Of a stretch of 38,234 nucleotides of DNA, positions 15,852-25,314 are shown piece by piece (position 1 is the first letter of the stretch; the number at the start of each line of letters is the position of its first letter). The position numbers and the translations under genes were made by a program. The notes under the pieces were generated by a model that was given only the letters and a program-made list of their open reading frames with translations, was not told the origin of the DNA and ran no database searches. Source of the DNA: JBOGWY01 sp050694015 (lineage in GTDB: Bacteria > Actinomycetota > CADDZG01 > WHSQ01); assembly GCA_050694015.1 (NCBI GenBank), contig JBOGWY010000336.1, forward strand, positions 1-38,234, read 5' to 3'.

Positions 15852-16809
15852 CGAGGCGATATCCCATCTTCTCCATCATCGGCGCGATGAGATCGACGAT
15901 CGCTGCGATCTCGTCGGGGTTCTCTCGACGCCATTTGCCGCGCTCCGGTGGTGTGACGGTGTTGATCGGTGTCGTGCTCATCGCCGCGGCGCGCTGCCGG
16001 ATCTCGTCTTCGTACGGCACGTCGGCGAACGCGAGCAGGCGCCCGACCTCTTCGACGGGGGACTCCACGAGGTCCTCGTAGCGCACGTCGGTCCAGCGCG
16101 CGGGATCGATCGTCCTCTGTGCGTTCAGCACATGCTCGTTAGAGGTGAGCCACTGCTTCGCCGCGACCATCTCGAGCGGGCCGTTCCGGTCCTCCTGCCA
16201 CCCCGGATAGAGGACGAACTTCCACCACTTCGGATCGGTGCCCGGTATCGCGTGCCGTTCGGGCAGCTTGTAGGTGCGATAGCGAGGCGACCGCCACGCG
16301 TTGATAAGGGAGTTGACGTTGTCGCGCCCATCGCGCTTCAGGTAGATGTAGCGCGCGTTCGGAAAGATCGCATCGATGAACGGGATGCGCAGGACGTTGC
16401 GCGGGGTCTTGTCGATCAGCCTCTTGTTGCGACCCGTCACGAGCAAGAAGCTCCGCTTGATGCGAGCCGCCGCCTCGGGGTTGACGTCCGACGCATCGAG
16501 CACGTTCGAATCCCACCCGCGCAGTACCGGGTGGTAGTCGGCCTCCCAGACTTCGTGCGCCTCGGTGGGGCGCCAGTGCGCCAGGTTCGAGGAGCGACGC
16601 AGGACCGTATAGAGCAGCGTCGTGCCCGACCGCGGCGCGCCGATCACGAAGATGGGCCGGTCGAGCTCCGCGTTGGTCAGGAGGATCGCCGCATGCAAGG
16701 CCTGCTGGGAACGAAGGATGAACCGCTCCTTCTTCCAGCGGATACCGCCGTTGAACGTCGTCAGTAGGCTCTTCTTGATCTGATGACGGCTCGGAGACAC
16801 ATCCGTCAT
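15829..16809 (-). CDS. PAPS-dependent sulfotransferase
   Basis: A 326-residue cytoplasmic sulfotransferase. IFVIGAPRSGTTLLYTVLR (from residue 53) is the 5'-phosphosulfate loop; DKTPRNVLRIPF lies in the middle. YLKRDGRDNVNSLINAW (Arg157, Ser165) is the 3'-phosphate site, and WTDVRYEDLVESP is a conserved C-terminal motif. ATG 16809 was chosen because it lies one base after the stop of the flippase gene; the frame is open further upstream but only inside that gene. Its position directly after a polysaccharide flippase and O-antigen-ligase genes suggests it sulfates the exported glycan or its lipid carrier intermediate. Acceptor unknown. Confidence 0.92.
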   Translation of the reverse strand: MTDVSPSRHQIKKSLLTTFNGGIRWKKERFILRSQQALHAAILLTNAELDRPIFVIGAPRSGTTLLYTVLRRSSNLAHWRPTEAHEVWEADYHPVLRGWDSNVLDASDVNPEAAARIKRSFLLVTGRNKRLIDKTPRNVLRIPFIDAIFPNARYIYLKRDGRDNVNSLINAWRSPRYRTYKLPERHAIPGTDPKWWKFVLYPGWQEDRNGPLEMVAAKQWLTSNEHVLNAQRTIDPARWTDVRYEDLVESPVEEVGRLLAFADVPYEDEIRQRAAAMSTTPINTVTPPERGKWRRENPDEIAAIVDLIAPMMEKMGYRLDEANETA

Positions 16810-16810
16810 C

Positions 16811-18373
16811 CTACGAGCGGCCCCTTCGCAGCTTCGCGCGCTTGCGGATCCGGTTCCACACGAGTCGTTCCTCCGCGTCGATCCCCATCGCCTTGAGCGT
16901 TGCGAGATACACGACCGCAGCAACGACCAGCCCGGTTAGTTCGAGCCACCACTCGTCGCCGGGGAACAGACGCCACGCGAGAAGTACCAGCCCACCTGCG
17001 GCCGAAGCAGCGATCGGCTTGAGGATCGAGCGTCCAAATGGCTGGACACCGACGAATATCTTCGCTTCGACGACGCGAGCCGAGTTGATGGACGCGGTCA
17101 CGATCGCGTCGACGACCGCCATGCCCACGGCGCCGTACTTCGGCACCGCCCACAACCCGCCGACGACGTACATGACGACACCTACGACGGAATTGAGGAA
17201 GTTGATGCCCGGCCGGCCCGTCATCGAGAGCACGTAGCCCGTGGGACCCGTGCCCGTATAGAAGATGTTGCCGACGGCCAGGATCGCCACCAGAACGGCT
17301 GCGTCTTCGCCCTTCGCCCCCACGAAGAGATCGATGAACAGGTCGGGCTCCAGGATCAGCGCGGTCCACACCGGGAACGAGAACGTGGCGACCCATCGCG
17401 TGATCACCTGGTAGAGCGATTCGAGACGCGCCATCTCGCCCTTGCTGTGAAGATCCGAGACCACCGGGGCCCAGATGTTCACGATGCCCCCGAGGAAGAC
17501 GTTGCCCGGGCCTTGGAGCATCAACGCGATCCCGAACAATCCGGCCTGCGCGTTGGTGTCGAACGCACCGATGATCAGGACACCGAGCCCGAGCGCCTGG
17601 ATGCCGAGCAGGGACGATCCGCCTTGAGGCAACGCGAACCGGATCATCGACCCCAGCTCGGCGTGGGGGCGCGCGGTGCGCTCTTCGGCGGTCATGATTC
17701 GTCGGAAGAAGATGGCGGCTGCGACCGCCGCGATCGCGAAGCTGGCGTTCAACGTGTGCACGAGTCCCACGACTTCCCCGCCGAGTAGCAGGACCGCAAG
17801 GCCGAGCAGGAAGCGAGAAGTCGGTTGGATGATGTTGCCCGCCACGACCGAAGGCACCATCGTCTTGTACGCCTGCGTGGCATACCGCCACACCTGCCCC
17901 AACGCGAAGAGCGGCACGTAGATGGCACCGATGCGGAAGAGGAAGACGAAGTCCTCGTGATCTCCCGCCGAATCCGCCAGGAGATCGGATAGAGGATCGG
18001 CCGCGACAACCAAGCCCGCGACGACGACCGCCGACGCTACCGATGTGGCGACGATCGAGACGCGCGCGCTGCCTCGCACGCCGGCTGGGTTGTTCTCGGC
18101 TCGGGCGCGCGAGATGAAGCGCATCGCGGCGTAATTGAAACCGGCGAGTCCGACCTGACCCGCTATCGTAAGAACCTGAGATACCTGCCGGTAGATCCCG
18201 AACGCGCTCGCCCCGAGGAACCGGAACGCGATCGCATTGATGAAGAACGACAGGCTCCGCTGTGTGACTTGCCCGAACAATTGCACCGCGCCGCCCTTCG
18301 CAACGGTCCGGACGTCGCCGGACAGTTCCTTGGACAAGGGCGGCTGTTGCGGATCCTCTCCTAGATCGCTCAC
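16811..18373 (-). CDS. Wzx-like polysaccharide flippase (MOP/Polysacc_synt family)
   Basis: A 520-residue polytopic protein with about twelve to fourteen membrane helices. The start is GTG 18373, which overlaps the stop of the upstream ligase gene (GTGA). The first helix region VAKGGAVQLFGQVTQRSLSF and FLGASAFGIYRQVSQV is typical of Wzx/RfbX flippases. A repeat of this unit in the middle (RFALPQGGSSLLGIQALGLG) and the loop IWAPVVSDLHSKGEMARL are also family features. The C-terminal part fits a Polysacc_synt_C domain. Predicted role: moves an undecaprenyl-linked oligosaccharide across the membrane. It lies between the ligase/polymerase and a sulfotransferase, all in one minus-strand unit. Confidence 0.88.
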   Translation of the reverse strand: MSDLGEDPQQPPLSKELSGDVRTVAKGGAVQLFGQVTQRSLSFFINAIAFRFLGASAFGIYRQVSQVLTIAGQVGLAGFNYAAMRFISRARAENNPAGVRGSARVSIVATSVASAVVVAGLVVAADPLSDLLADSAGDHEDFVFLFRIGAIYVPLFALGQVWRYATQAYKTMVPSVVAGNIIQPTSRFLLGLAVLLLGGEVVGLVHTLNASFAIAAVAAAIFFRRIMTAEERTARPHAELGSMIRFALPQGGSSLLGIQALGLGVLIIGAFDTNAQAGLFGIALMLQGPGNVFLGGIVNIWAPVVSDLHSKGEMARLESLYQVITRWVATFSFPVWTALILEPDLFIDLFVGAKGEDAAVLVAILAVGNIFYTGTGPTGYVLSMTGRPGINFLNSVVGVVMYVVGGLWAVPKYGAVGMAVVDAIVTASINSARVVEAKIFVGVQPFGRSILKPIAASAAGGLVLLAWRLFPGDEWWLELTGLVVAAVVYLATLKAMGIDAEERLVWNRIRKRAKLRRGRS

Positions 18374-20118
18374 GACGGGCGCGCCGTGGACCTCTTCCAC
18401 GGTTTGGGGATCTCGAACGGAAGAAGTCGACCCTCGATACCGGTCACGCCCGCGATCGCGAGACCGAGCACGATCGATACCGTCAGCGCGTACACCGGTT
18501 CGACGTACAGACTCAGAACGACCCCGTGCGCGGCGAACGTCACTACCGCCATCGCGGCCATCGCGGAGAACAGGCGGTCGGTCGGCCCCCGCAACTGCCG
18601 CAGGTGGGAACTGCGGCGCGCGAACAACCATGCGACTACGTACAGCGCCATCAGCATCAGCGTGCCCGGTACACCTGCCCGGAACAGATAGTTGAGGTAC
18701 GTGGAGTGCGAGCCGGCCTCCGGAACGTAGTGAAGGCCCGCAGGGACGTTGCCTTCCTCGTCACGAGGACGCTCGCTGCCGTAACCGAGCAGGATGTGGA
18801 TGCCCTTGACCTCTCCCACCGTCTCCTCGTAGAGCGTCTGACGGGTGGCGACGCTGCCCTCGGCCCCCGCGCGCGCGGTGAGGGGATCGGCTTCGAACCT
18901 GATCAGGAACACCACGGTAAGCACGATCGCCGCCGCGACGACCGCCCCGACGACTTGGAGCTTGCGCCACCGCGACACCGGTAAGTCGATGAATAGATAG
19001 ATCACGCCCACCGCGATCGCGGCCCACGCGCCCCGCGCGAGCGAGAACGCCGCACCAAAGAGGCAGCCGACGAGCGCGGCCCACCCGATCCATCGCCGGC
19101 GGCCGCGTTCGGTCCAGATGACGAAGAAAGCGAACGGCAGGGCTGCGGCGCAGACACCCGCGTAGGTCAGCGCGTTGCGAGGGAAGCTGCGCATCCGCGG
19201 GATCTGATTGCCCGGCGCGAGACCAACGTTGTCGTAGATCAGTTCGATGTCAAAGCGCTGCAGCTCGTCCTCGACATGACGGGCGGAACCTTCGAAGCGC
19301 ACCACGAGATCGGTTCCGAAGGCCTTGAACGACGCGCGGTAGGTCTCGAAGTCCGGCACCTCGGGATTATCCTTGCGGTAGCGCTCGAGGGTCCGGCGCA
19401 ACTCCTTCGCGCCGCCGTCGGCCGCGCGCTCGTACTTGATCATGCCCGTCGAGTTCACGAATGCGTTGATCCCATAGGCGCGCTCGACCGGCGCACTGAC
19501 CTTCTCGTCCTGTAGGGCTTCGATGGGAAGACCGATCCACTGCAGGAAGACTGCGATCGTGCAGACGATCACGAAGACGAGTAGTCCGGAGGCCGTGCGA
19601 CGGCGCGCTTCGAGCCGTTCGAAGGACTCGGCGACGATCAGGATGGCGCCGCTGATCAGGACCTGTAGACCGAAGAGCAACACGAAGTGCTTGCGATCGC
19701 TGGGCAGGACGACGGCCGCCCCGAGCATCGTCCAGAACGCGAGCGCGATCGGAAGCCACGTCCAGCGGCCGGTGCCCGGCAATCGCCGCTGTCGCAACAT
19801 CCCGAAGAGCCACCGCACCACGACCGCGAACCAGCCGACGAGCATCACGAACGGCAGCATGTCGACGAGCCAGCCGACGATGCCCATGAAGAGCGGTGAG
19901 ACGATCGCGTACGGAAGCGGAAGCACCCAGCCGAGCGTCATCGCCGCAACGGCGAAGCACCACATCGCGATCACGCCGGGCACGAAAGACTCGACGCTGA
20001 GCCCGATCAGCCACGCGACGAGCCCGATCGCCATCGAACCCGCCGTCGCGCTCCACAGCAGACGCGTCGTGCGACCGCGAGCGTCGGTGGGCAGGCGGTC
20101 CAACTCGTCCAGGACCAT
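18370..20118 (-). CDS. O-antigen ligase/polymerase-like membrane protein (Wzy_C/WaaL superfamily)
   Basis: A 582-residue polytopic protein. Paired helices fill the first half. A large extracytoplasmic region of about 100 residues (VSAPVERAYGINAFVNSTG to YDNVGLAPGNQIPRM) follows, and then RSFPRNALTYAGVCAAALP. The second, shorter loop contains HILLGYGSERP and GSHSTYLNYLFRAGVPG, the H..YL......G signature of ligases and polymerases that use a polyprenyl-diphosphate glycan donor. The role is therefore joining or polymerising glycan chains outside the membrane; ligase and polymerase cannot be told apart from sequence. Its ATG abuts the stop of the upstream gene, and its stop overlaps the flippase start. 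The N-terminal large loop is bigger than in many homologues. Confidence 0.82.
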   Translation of the reverse strand: MVLDELDRLPTDARGRTTRLLWSATAGSMAIGLVAWLIGLSVESFVPGVIAMWCFAVAAMTLGWVLPLPYAIVSPLFMGIVGWLVDMLPFVMLVGWFAVVVRWLFGMLRQRRLPGTGRWTWLPIALAFWTMLGAAVVLPSDRKHFVLLFGLQVLISGAILIVAESFERLEARRRTASGLLVFVIVCTIAVFLQWIGLPIEALQDEKVSAPVERAYGINAFVNSTGMIKYERAADGGAKELRRTLERYRKDNPEVPDFETYRASFKAFGTDLVVRFEGSARHVEDELQRFDIELIYDNVGLAPGNQIPRMRSFPRNALTYAGVCAAALPFAFFVIWTERGRRRWIGWAALVGCLFGAAFSLARGAWAAIAVGVIYLFIDLPVSRWRKLQVVGAVVAAAIVLTVVFLIRFEADPLTARAGAEGSVATRQTLYEETVGEVKGIHILLGYGSERPRDEEGNVPAGLHYVPEAGSHSTYLNYLFRAGVPGTLMLMALYVVAWLFARRSSHLRQLRGPTDRLFSAMAAMAVVTFAAHGVVLSLYVEPVYALTVSIVLGLAIAGVTGIEGRLLPFEIPKPWKRSTARPS

Positions 20119-22194
20119 CTACGGTCCCTGGAGACGCCCCGATCGCACGAATCTGAAGCGCGACCCGGACCGGACGGCTAGAACCACACCCAGTACTACG
20201 GCCAGGACGAGCGAGATCCACGCGATCGCGGACGAGAAGGGAGCTTGCGCTACTGCAAGCACGACGATGCCCACGACCGCGAGCAACGCGATCGAGAGAG
20301 CGGGCACCAACCCGACGGCCTGAGCGAACTCGCCGTCGCGGAGGAACCACCGGAACGCGAGGGCCCCGGGGAGCAGCAGGAGGATGAAACCACCGAGGAC
20401 CCGGAACAGGTGTCCGAGACCCGGATCGACGAGCGCAAGTGGTTGCACGATCGGCACGTCCTCGTGCTCACCATCGACCCACTTCGTCACGTGGTCACCG
20501 ACGACCCAGATCTCGGCGACGTCCGACAGGTCCCGCAGCCGGTTCGCGTCCTGGCCGAGGCCCGCGTTCGCCCCGTCGGCGTTGAACGCCGCCGCGACCA
20601 CGACGATCGGCGCGTCGCCCGAGGCTTCGATCGCTTCGGTGGCATCCTCGAGGGTCCCCTCGGATACCGCGTCGTAAGTCTCTTGGCCGACACTCGTGGC
20701 TTCGCCCGCGACGAAGTTCTCGACCTCGCCGAGGTAGAGATACGCCTCGTCGAGCCAGCCGGGCGGCAACCCGTACCGGGCCGTGTTGCCGACGAGCTTC
20801 GTTGCCCCGTAGACCCGCGGCGAATGGTCCGTCGTGTCGGTGACGAAGACAACGGGCCTGGGCTCCCCCTCCGTCCTCAGGACGGCGGCCAGTTGCTCGA
20901 GCGACGTTCTTTCGTCGGCGGAGAGCCAGCCGCCCTGCGCGTTGTTCCAGCCCGACTTCTCGAAACCGGTTCTGAAGTTGACACCCACGATGACCGCGAG
21001 TGCCACGACGCCGAGCAGGGCGACGCGCGCGAGACCACCGCGACGCGAAACCGCAACGAAGAAGCGCGCGGCAAAGAAGATCCCGACACCGACAAGTAGA
21101 ACCCACGCGAGCGTGGTGTTGAAGAAGCGGTAGTAGGGATAGGTCAGACCGGCGACGAAACCGAACAGTCCGGCCAAGGGCGCGAGCCACACGATCGAGA
21201 CGCGCGCGAGTTCGTCGTCGACGGCGTTACGGAGTCCGCCGGCGAGCAATCCGGCGATGCCGATCACGAAGAGCGGACCGTTGAGGATGGGATTCATCGC
21301 GTCGATCCACAGCAACAGGCGGTCGACGAAGAAGCTCGCTTCGTAGGGAGGAGGCAGCGCGGCATCGCTCAGCGACGCCTTCAACCCCCAGATCCCGATC
21401 GTCCAGATCAAGAACGTGACGACCGCGGCCCCCAGGGCCGCAAGCAGCAATGGCCCGTCGTCTCGGAGCACGCTACGCAGGTTGAAGCGACGGAACACGA
21501 GCCGCACCACGGCCATCGCCCCCAGAATCACGCCGAAGATCACGAGCGTGGTTGGGTGCGTGAGCCCGCATAACAGCAGGAACGTCGCGAAGCCGATGCG
21601 CGCGGCCCCCGAGGTGCGTGCCGGCTCGATGAACAACAACGACGCGGCGAGGAAGAACAGCGCCAGGATGTTGTCGAGGTAACCCACGAAGGGCGGTGTC
21701 AGATAGAGGCTCGCGGCCCCGAACGCGACCGCGTGGAAGATCAGTGCGTCGCGCCGCTGCTGGTAGGCGAACCCGGCGAGCAACAACGCGGTCAGCACGG
21801 GGATACCGACCATCAACACCGCCGTGGTCGATAGCGTGGCGACGTCGCCTATCCGTCGCAGGTAAGAACCGATGACCGGGGCGGTGACGCGGTAACCCCC
21901 GGCGTACATCCCGCCGGCGTCACCGACCTTCGGTCCCTCGATCTCGACCATGGTCCGCGGCTCCTCCGACATGAGGGCCTCGGTCCGCCACGTGTAGTAC
22001 GCGGGGTCCTTGGTGGGGGCCACGCGATCGGGGTTCGTGAAGAACGTCCACCCGAACAGCGCCACGAGGATCAGCCCGGTGGCTATGAAAGCGACCGGGT
22101 GATCGAGCGCCCTGAAGATTCCGGTATCGAGGTTCTCGACCTCTCCGCTCCGGGCGCGCCTGGGCAAGGTATCCAGAGGCATCGGTGGCCGCAT
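20119..22194 (-). CDS. Polytopic membrane protein, GT-C-like, with an extracytoplasmic domain
   Basis: A 691-residue membrane protein without a name I recognise. The first helix (AFIATGLILVALFGWTFF) is followed by a loop holding KDPAYYTWRTEALM, consistent with the acidic first loop of GT-C glycosyltransferases. Around ten more helices reach residue ~410. A soluble domain of about 160 residues follows (VVFVTDTTDHSPRVYGATK to VTKWVDGEHED), with an alternating beta-alpha look (PIVVVAAAFNADG). Three C-terminal helices end it. Position between a permuted hydrolase and the ligase gene suggests a role in glycan assembly or transfer of sugars from polyprenyl phosphate. The function is not established, and a non-enzymatic role is possible. 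Confidence 0.7.
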   Translation of the reverse strand: MRPPMPLDTLPRRARSGEVENLDTGIFRALDHPVAFIATGLILVALFGWTFFTNPDRVAPTKDPAYYTWRTEALMSEEPRTMVEIEGPKVGDAGGMYAGGYRVTAPVIGSYLRRIGDVATLSTTAVLMVGIPVLTALLLAGFAYQQRRDALIFHAVAFGAASLYLTPPFVGYLDNILALFFLAASLLFIEPARTSGAARIGFATFLLLCGLTHPTTLVIFGVILGAMAVVRLVFRRFNLRSVLRDDGPLLLAALGAAVVTFLIWTIGIWGLKASLSDAALPPPYEASFFVDRLLLWIDAMNPILNGPLFVIGIAGLLAGGLRNAVDDELARVSIVWLAPLAGLFGFVAGLTYPYYRFFNTTLAWVLLVGVGIFFAARFFVAVSRRGGLARVALLGVVALAVIVGVNFRTGFEKSGWNNAQGGWLSADERTSLEQLAAVLRTEGEPRPVVFVTDTTDHSPRVYGATKLVGNTARYGLPPGWLDEAYLYLGEVENFVAGEATSVGQETYDAVSEGTLEDATEAIEASGDAPIVVVAAAFNADGANAGLGQDANRLRDLSDVAEIWVVGDHVTKWVDGEHEDVPIVQPLALVDPGLGHLFRVLGGFILLLLPGALAFRWFLRDGEFAQAVGLVPALSIALLAVVGIVVLAVAQAPFSSAIAWISLVLAVVLGVVLAVRSGSRFRFVRSGRLQGP

Positions 22195-22227
22195 CCTAAC
22201 CGGGGCAAGCCGTGGCCCCGGGGACCA

Positions 22228-23880
22228 TCAGGGCGTCGGAGAACCCCCCGGGCAGGTGATCGAGGGCAGCATCCGGGCGGGGATCACCATGTCGAACAGG
22301 CGAGAGCCGGGGCCGAATCGCCCCGCTCCTCCGACCACCATGTCGGGCCGCTGGGTGTTGTCGACGAGCCGGTAATCGCCCAGGAAGCGGGCCACGTCCT
22401 CGACCGTCACGCCGCGCTCGGCCATCTCGTCCTCGAGCAGGAACGCCTCCGTCGGCCACACCGCCCGGGTGATCGGGCCGAAGGTCTCGTCGATGTCGCT
22501 CTCGATCTCGCGCGGATCGATGCCGTAGGCATCTATCGCCTTCGCGTCGGGCTGCTGTCCATGATCCGCGGTCACCACCAGCACGTACTCACGCTCACCG
22601 ACCTCCTCATCAAGGAAATCGACGAGCTCCCCGAGCTGCCTATCGGATTCGATCAGCGCGTCGTGGACGAACTCGGAGTTCATGTTGAAGTAGTGGCCCA
22701 CGCGATCTATCTGCTTGTAGTTCGTGAACAGCAAGTCGGTGATCGCGTCGTCGCCGTAACCCTCGTCGCGGATGAGGTTCATCATCGCCCGCGTGTGGTA
22801 CTTCACGAATGCAGGTGTCTCCTCCCATCGCGTCACATCCTCGAGGTCGACCTCTCCCCGCCACTCGCCGTCCGCATCGCCGTCGACGGCATCGAAGGAT
22901 TCGAGTTCCTCCTCGAGGCCGTCGGTCTCGGCGATGGACGGCGGCAACCGGTAGAAGTCCTCGTTCGTGATCCACTCGTTCGTCTCGATGTCGAGCCACA
23001 CGGCGTCGTCCTTGTCGCCACCTACCTTCTCGGCCCCCTTGCCGATCATGCCGAGGTGCCACGGCTCATAACCGACCATCCCGACGAGCGCGCGATTGCG
23101 GTTCTGCTCGTCCCACCGTTCCGCGAGCGTAGGGACCTGGATAAAACGCGACGACTCACCCTTCAGGAACGCGTCGACAACCTCGCCGTTCTCGTCGCGC
23201 ATCGGGACGCCGGTGATCCCGTGGGTCGATGGGAAGTAGCCCGTGCCGAGCGTCGTGTGAACCGCGGGCGTGACGGATGGGTTGGAGCCGACGGTCGCGT
23301 TGTACGACACGCCGGCGGCCATCAGGCGCTTGAGGTTCGGCCAGTCGTCGGGCCACTGCTGCAGGGTGTTCCAACCCCCGCCGTCCCATACGACGACGAC
23401 GATCAACCGCGGAGCTCGCCGCAGCGAAGCTCCGGTGAATTCAACGACCTCGCTCAGAGACGAACCGTCTGCTCGATAGAAGCCGCGCATCAACTTCATC
23501 AACGTCGGGGCGACGTCGGCGGTCGTCGCCGGTTCGGTGACCTCGGCGTAGGAAGGGATGAAGCCGGGACCGTAGAACACGAGGGGAACCTCCTGCAGGT
23601 ACGGCCATGGACCCGAGTGACTCCATCCGCCCCCTCCGCTCGCCATGTACGCCGGGTACTTCGGGAGCAGCGCGATCTGCCCACTCCTCGGCTCGAAGTA
23701 ACCCCGCTGCGTCCGGAGCAGCCACTCCTCGCGGATCCCACACGCTTGTGCCGAGAAGCTCGGGACGTCGCCACGGTCGTCGAACACGCCCGCGAGCGAG
23801 AGAACGACCACCACGAGGGTCGCGGCAAGAACAACGGTCGGTACGCGGTTGCTTCGCGCACTCGCAGCCAACGAACGCAC
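22228..23880 (-). CDS. Circularly permuted alkaline-phosphatase-superfamily hydrolase (copy 4)
   Basis: A 550-residue protein starting at GTG 23880, directly after the MFS stop codon. A membrane anchor (VVLAATLVVVVLSLAGVF) precedes the permuted core. GQIALLPKYPAYM, His88 in WSHSGPWPYLQEVPLV, YGPGF and TTADVAPTLMKLM come first. Then come Asp166 in LIVVVVWDGGGWN and predicted Thr204 nucleophile in NPSVTPAVHTTLGTG. DRVGHYFNM supplies DxxGH, and VVTADHGQQPDAK supplies the last Asp-His pair. The C-terminus reads SITCPGGSPTP. The same alterations of order as in the other four copies argue against a chimera or an assembly artefact. Predicted extracytoplasmic metallohydrolase; substrate unknown. HSGP subtype. 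Confidence 0.87.
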   Translation of the reverse strand: MRSLAASARSNRVPTVVLAATLVVVVLSLAGVFDDRGDVPSFSAQACGIREEWLLRTQRGYFEPRSGQIALLPKYPAYMASGGGGWSHSGPWPYLQEVPLVFYGPGFIPSYAEVTEPATTADVAPTLMKLMRGFYRADGSSLSEVVEFTGASLRRAPRLIVVVVWDGGGWNTLQQWPDDWPNLKRLMAAGVSYNATVGSNPSVTPAVHTTLGTGYFPSTHGITGVPMRDENGEVVDAFLKGESSRFIQVPTLAERWDEQNRNRALVGMVGYEPWHLGMIGKGAEKVGGDKDDAVWLDIETNEWITNEDFYRLPPSIAETDGLEEELESFDAVDGDADGEWRGEVDLEDVTRWEETPAFVKYHTRAMMNLIRDEGYGDDAITDLLFTNYKQIDRVGHYFNMNSEFVHDALIESDRQLGELVDFLDEEVGEREYVLVVTADHGQQPDAKAIDAYGIDPREIESDIDETFGPITRAVWPTEAFLLEDEMAERGVTVEDVARFLGDYRLVDNTQRPDMVVGGAGRFGPGSRLFDMVIPARMLPSITCPGGSPTP

Positions 23881-25176
23881 TTAGGGCCGGGCCTCCGCGG
23901 CTGTCGTGCGGGGGGCGAGCAACCCGGCGGCGCGGAACCACGCGGCGAGAAGGCCGACGCCGATCAGGAACACGACACCCATCGCGGCGATGAGGAGGCC
24001 CTGCAGGTCCGGGCTCCAGAAGATGTTCAGGATGGCGGCCGCAAGGACCCACGCGACGTTGTAGGCGATGTCGTAGAGAGAGAATGCACGGCCCCTGAAA
24101 TCGTCGCCGAGGGCCTCCTGCACCATGGTGTCGAGCGAGATCTTCCCGAGGAAGAAACCGAAGCCGAGGAAGAACGTGAGCACCGCGATCGAGATCTTCA
24201 CCTCGATGCCGCCAAGGACCGCGACCGCGACGCCGGCCAGCGTCGACGACGAGAGCACGATGTGCCCCGTCGAGCGCGCCTTGTCGCGGAACACCCCCGC
24301 GGTGAGGAACCCGAGCCCCGCGCCCACGGCACCGGCCCCACCGGTGAGGATCAGGATCTGCAAATCGTCCCCCGCGACCAGCTCGCGCGCTATGAGGCCG
24401 ATCCCTGCGATCGAGAAGCTCCATAGCAACCGCAGCCAGAAGTACGTGCTGATCGATGCCGCCGCCTTGGGGACCCGGGCAACCTCGCGCAGACCGCGCC
24501 AGATGTTCTGGATCACGTTCATCAGCTCGGTGACGAAGCGCGACCGTGCTCGTGGCTCTCCGGCTCGCTTGATCGCGAGCGCGATGGCTCCACCGACGAT
24601 GTAGACGGCGGCTCCGACGAGGACGATCGGGCGGACCGAGATGAACTGCGTCGCGATGAACGCTAGCCCGGCCCCGCCCAGTTGGAACAACGCTCCGCCG
24701 AGTTGCGACACCGCGTTGCCCTCTACGAGTGACTTCTCGTCGACCGTCGCCGGCATCGCTGCCGCCTTCGTCGCCAGCACCACTCGCGTCGACGCGAGCG
24801 TGAGCATGAAGGCGAGGAACAGGCCCACCTCCGGCATCGCGCCGATGCCGACCAGACCGACGACGAGCATCACCGCTCCGCGCAGGCCGTTCGCGAGGAA
24901 CAACAGTCTCCGCCGGTCCCAGCGATCGATCACGACCCCGAGGAACGGACTGATGATCGAGTACGGGACGAAGATGTAGAGCGCGATCCGCAGGAGTTCC
25001 TCCGGCGACCGGGCCCCCTCGACATCGAAGCCCTTCTGTCCGCCGAACGCGATGAACTTCGCCAGAGCGGTCTGGACGATCCCGTCGCCGGCTTGGGCCG
25101 CGAACTGCACGGCCATAAGAAGGCCGAAGTCACGTTGCTTGAACATGAGCGCGATCCCGCGCTTGATCATTCCCAT
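23881..25176 (-). CDS. MFS transporter
   Basis: A 431-residue membrane protein with about twelve helices, fitting the major facilitator superfamily. The early segment LLMAVQFAAQAGDGIVQTAL, the loop GVVIDRWDRRRLLFLANGLR (the MFS loop 2-3 motif, basic and Asp-containing), and the central cytoplasmic loop KRAGEPRARSR are typical. ATG 25176 is preceded by GGTAGGG at about 11 bases; ATG 25170 is an alternative, and longer starts lack support. Substrate unknown; context would suit a lipid or glycan intermediate or a lysophospholipid-type cargo. It is the first gene of the nine-gene minus-strand unit, and its stop codon directly precedes the GTG of copy 4. Confidence 0.85.
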   Translation of the reverse strand: MGMIKRGIALMFKQRDFGLLMAVQFAAQAGDGIVQTALAKFIAFGGQKGFDVEGARSPEELLRIALYIFVPYSIISPFLGVVIDRWDRRRLLFLANGLRGAVMLVVGLVGIGAMPEVGLFLAFMLTLASTRVVLATKAAAMPATVDEKSLVEGNAVSQLGGALFQLGGAGLAFIATQFISVRPIVLVGAAVYIVGGAIALAIKRAGEPRARSRFVTELMNVIQNIWRGLREVARVPKAAASISTYFWLRLLWSFSIAGIGLIARELVAGDDLQILILTGGAGAVGAGLGFLTAGVFRDKARSTGHIVLSSSTLAGVAVAVLGGIEVKISIAVLTFFLGFGFFLGKISLDTMVQEALGDDFRGRAFSLYDIAYNVAWVLAAAILNIFWSPDLQGLLIAAMGVVFLIGVGLLAAWFRAAGLLAPRTTAAEARP

Positions 25177-25299
25177 CGGTGCATCGACCCTACCTGTGCG
25201 GCACGGCAGCGTAGTAACTCCGGTGTCGACGTACCATCTCGCCGGTGACCAGCAGACCGGCCGCGACCCGATCGACCGGGGGGGGTTCGTTCGACGCAC

Positions 25300-25310
25300 G
25301 GAGGTGATCC
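25300..25310 (+). promoter_or_regulatory. Extended Shine-Dalgarno, full 11-base match to the 16S rRNA 3' end
   Basis: GGAGGTGATCC is the exact complement of the universal bacterial 16S 3' end (GGATCACCTCC). The GGAGG core lies 10 bases before ATG 25315. Such length is unusual and predicts strong initiation of the DUF1801 gene. The 138 bases between it and the divergent MFS start hold a run of eight G but no promoter I can defend. Confidence 0.75.
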
Positions 25311-25314
25311 GAAA

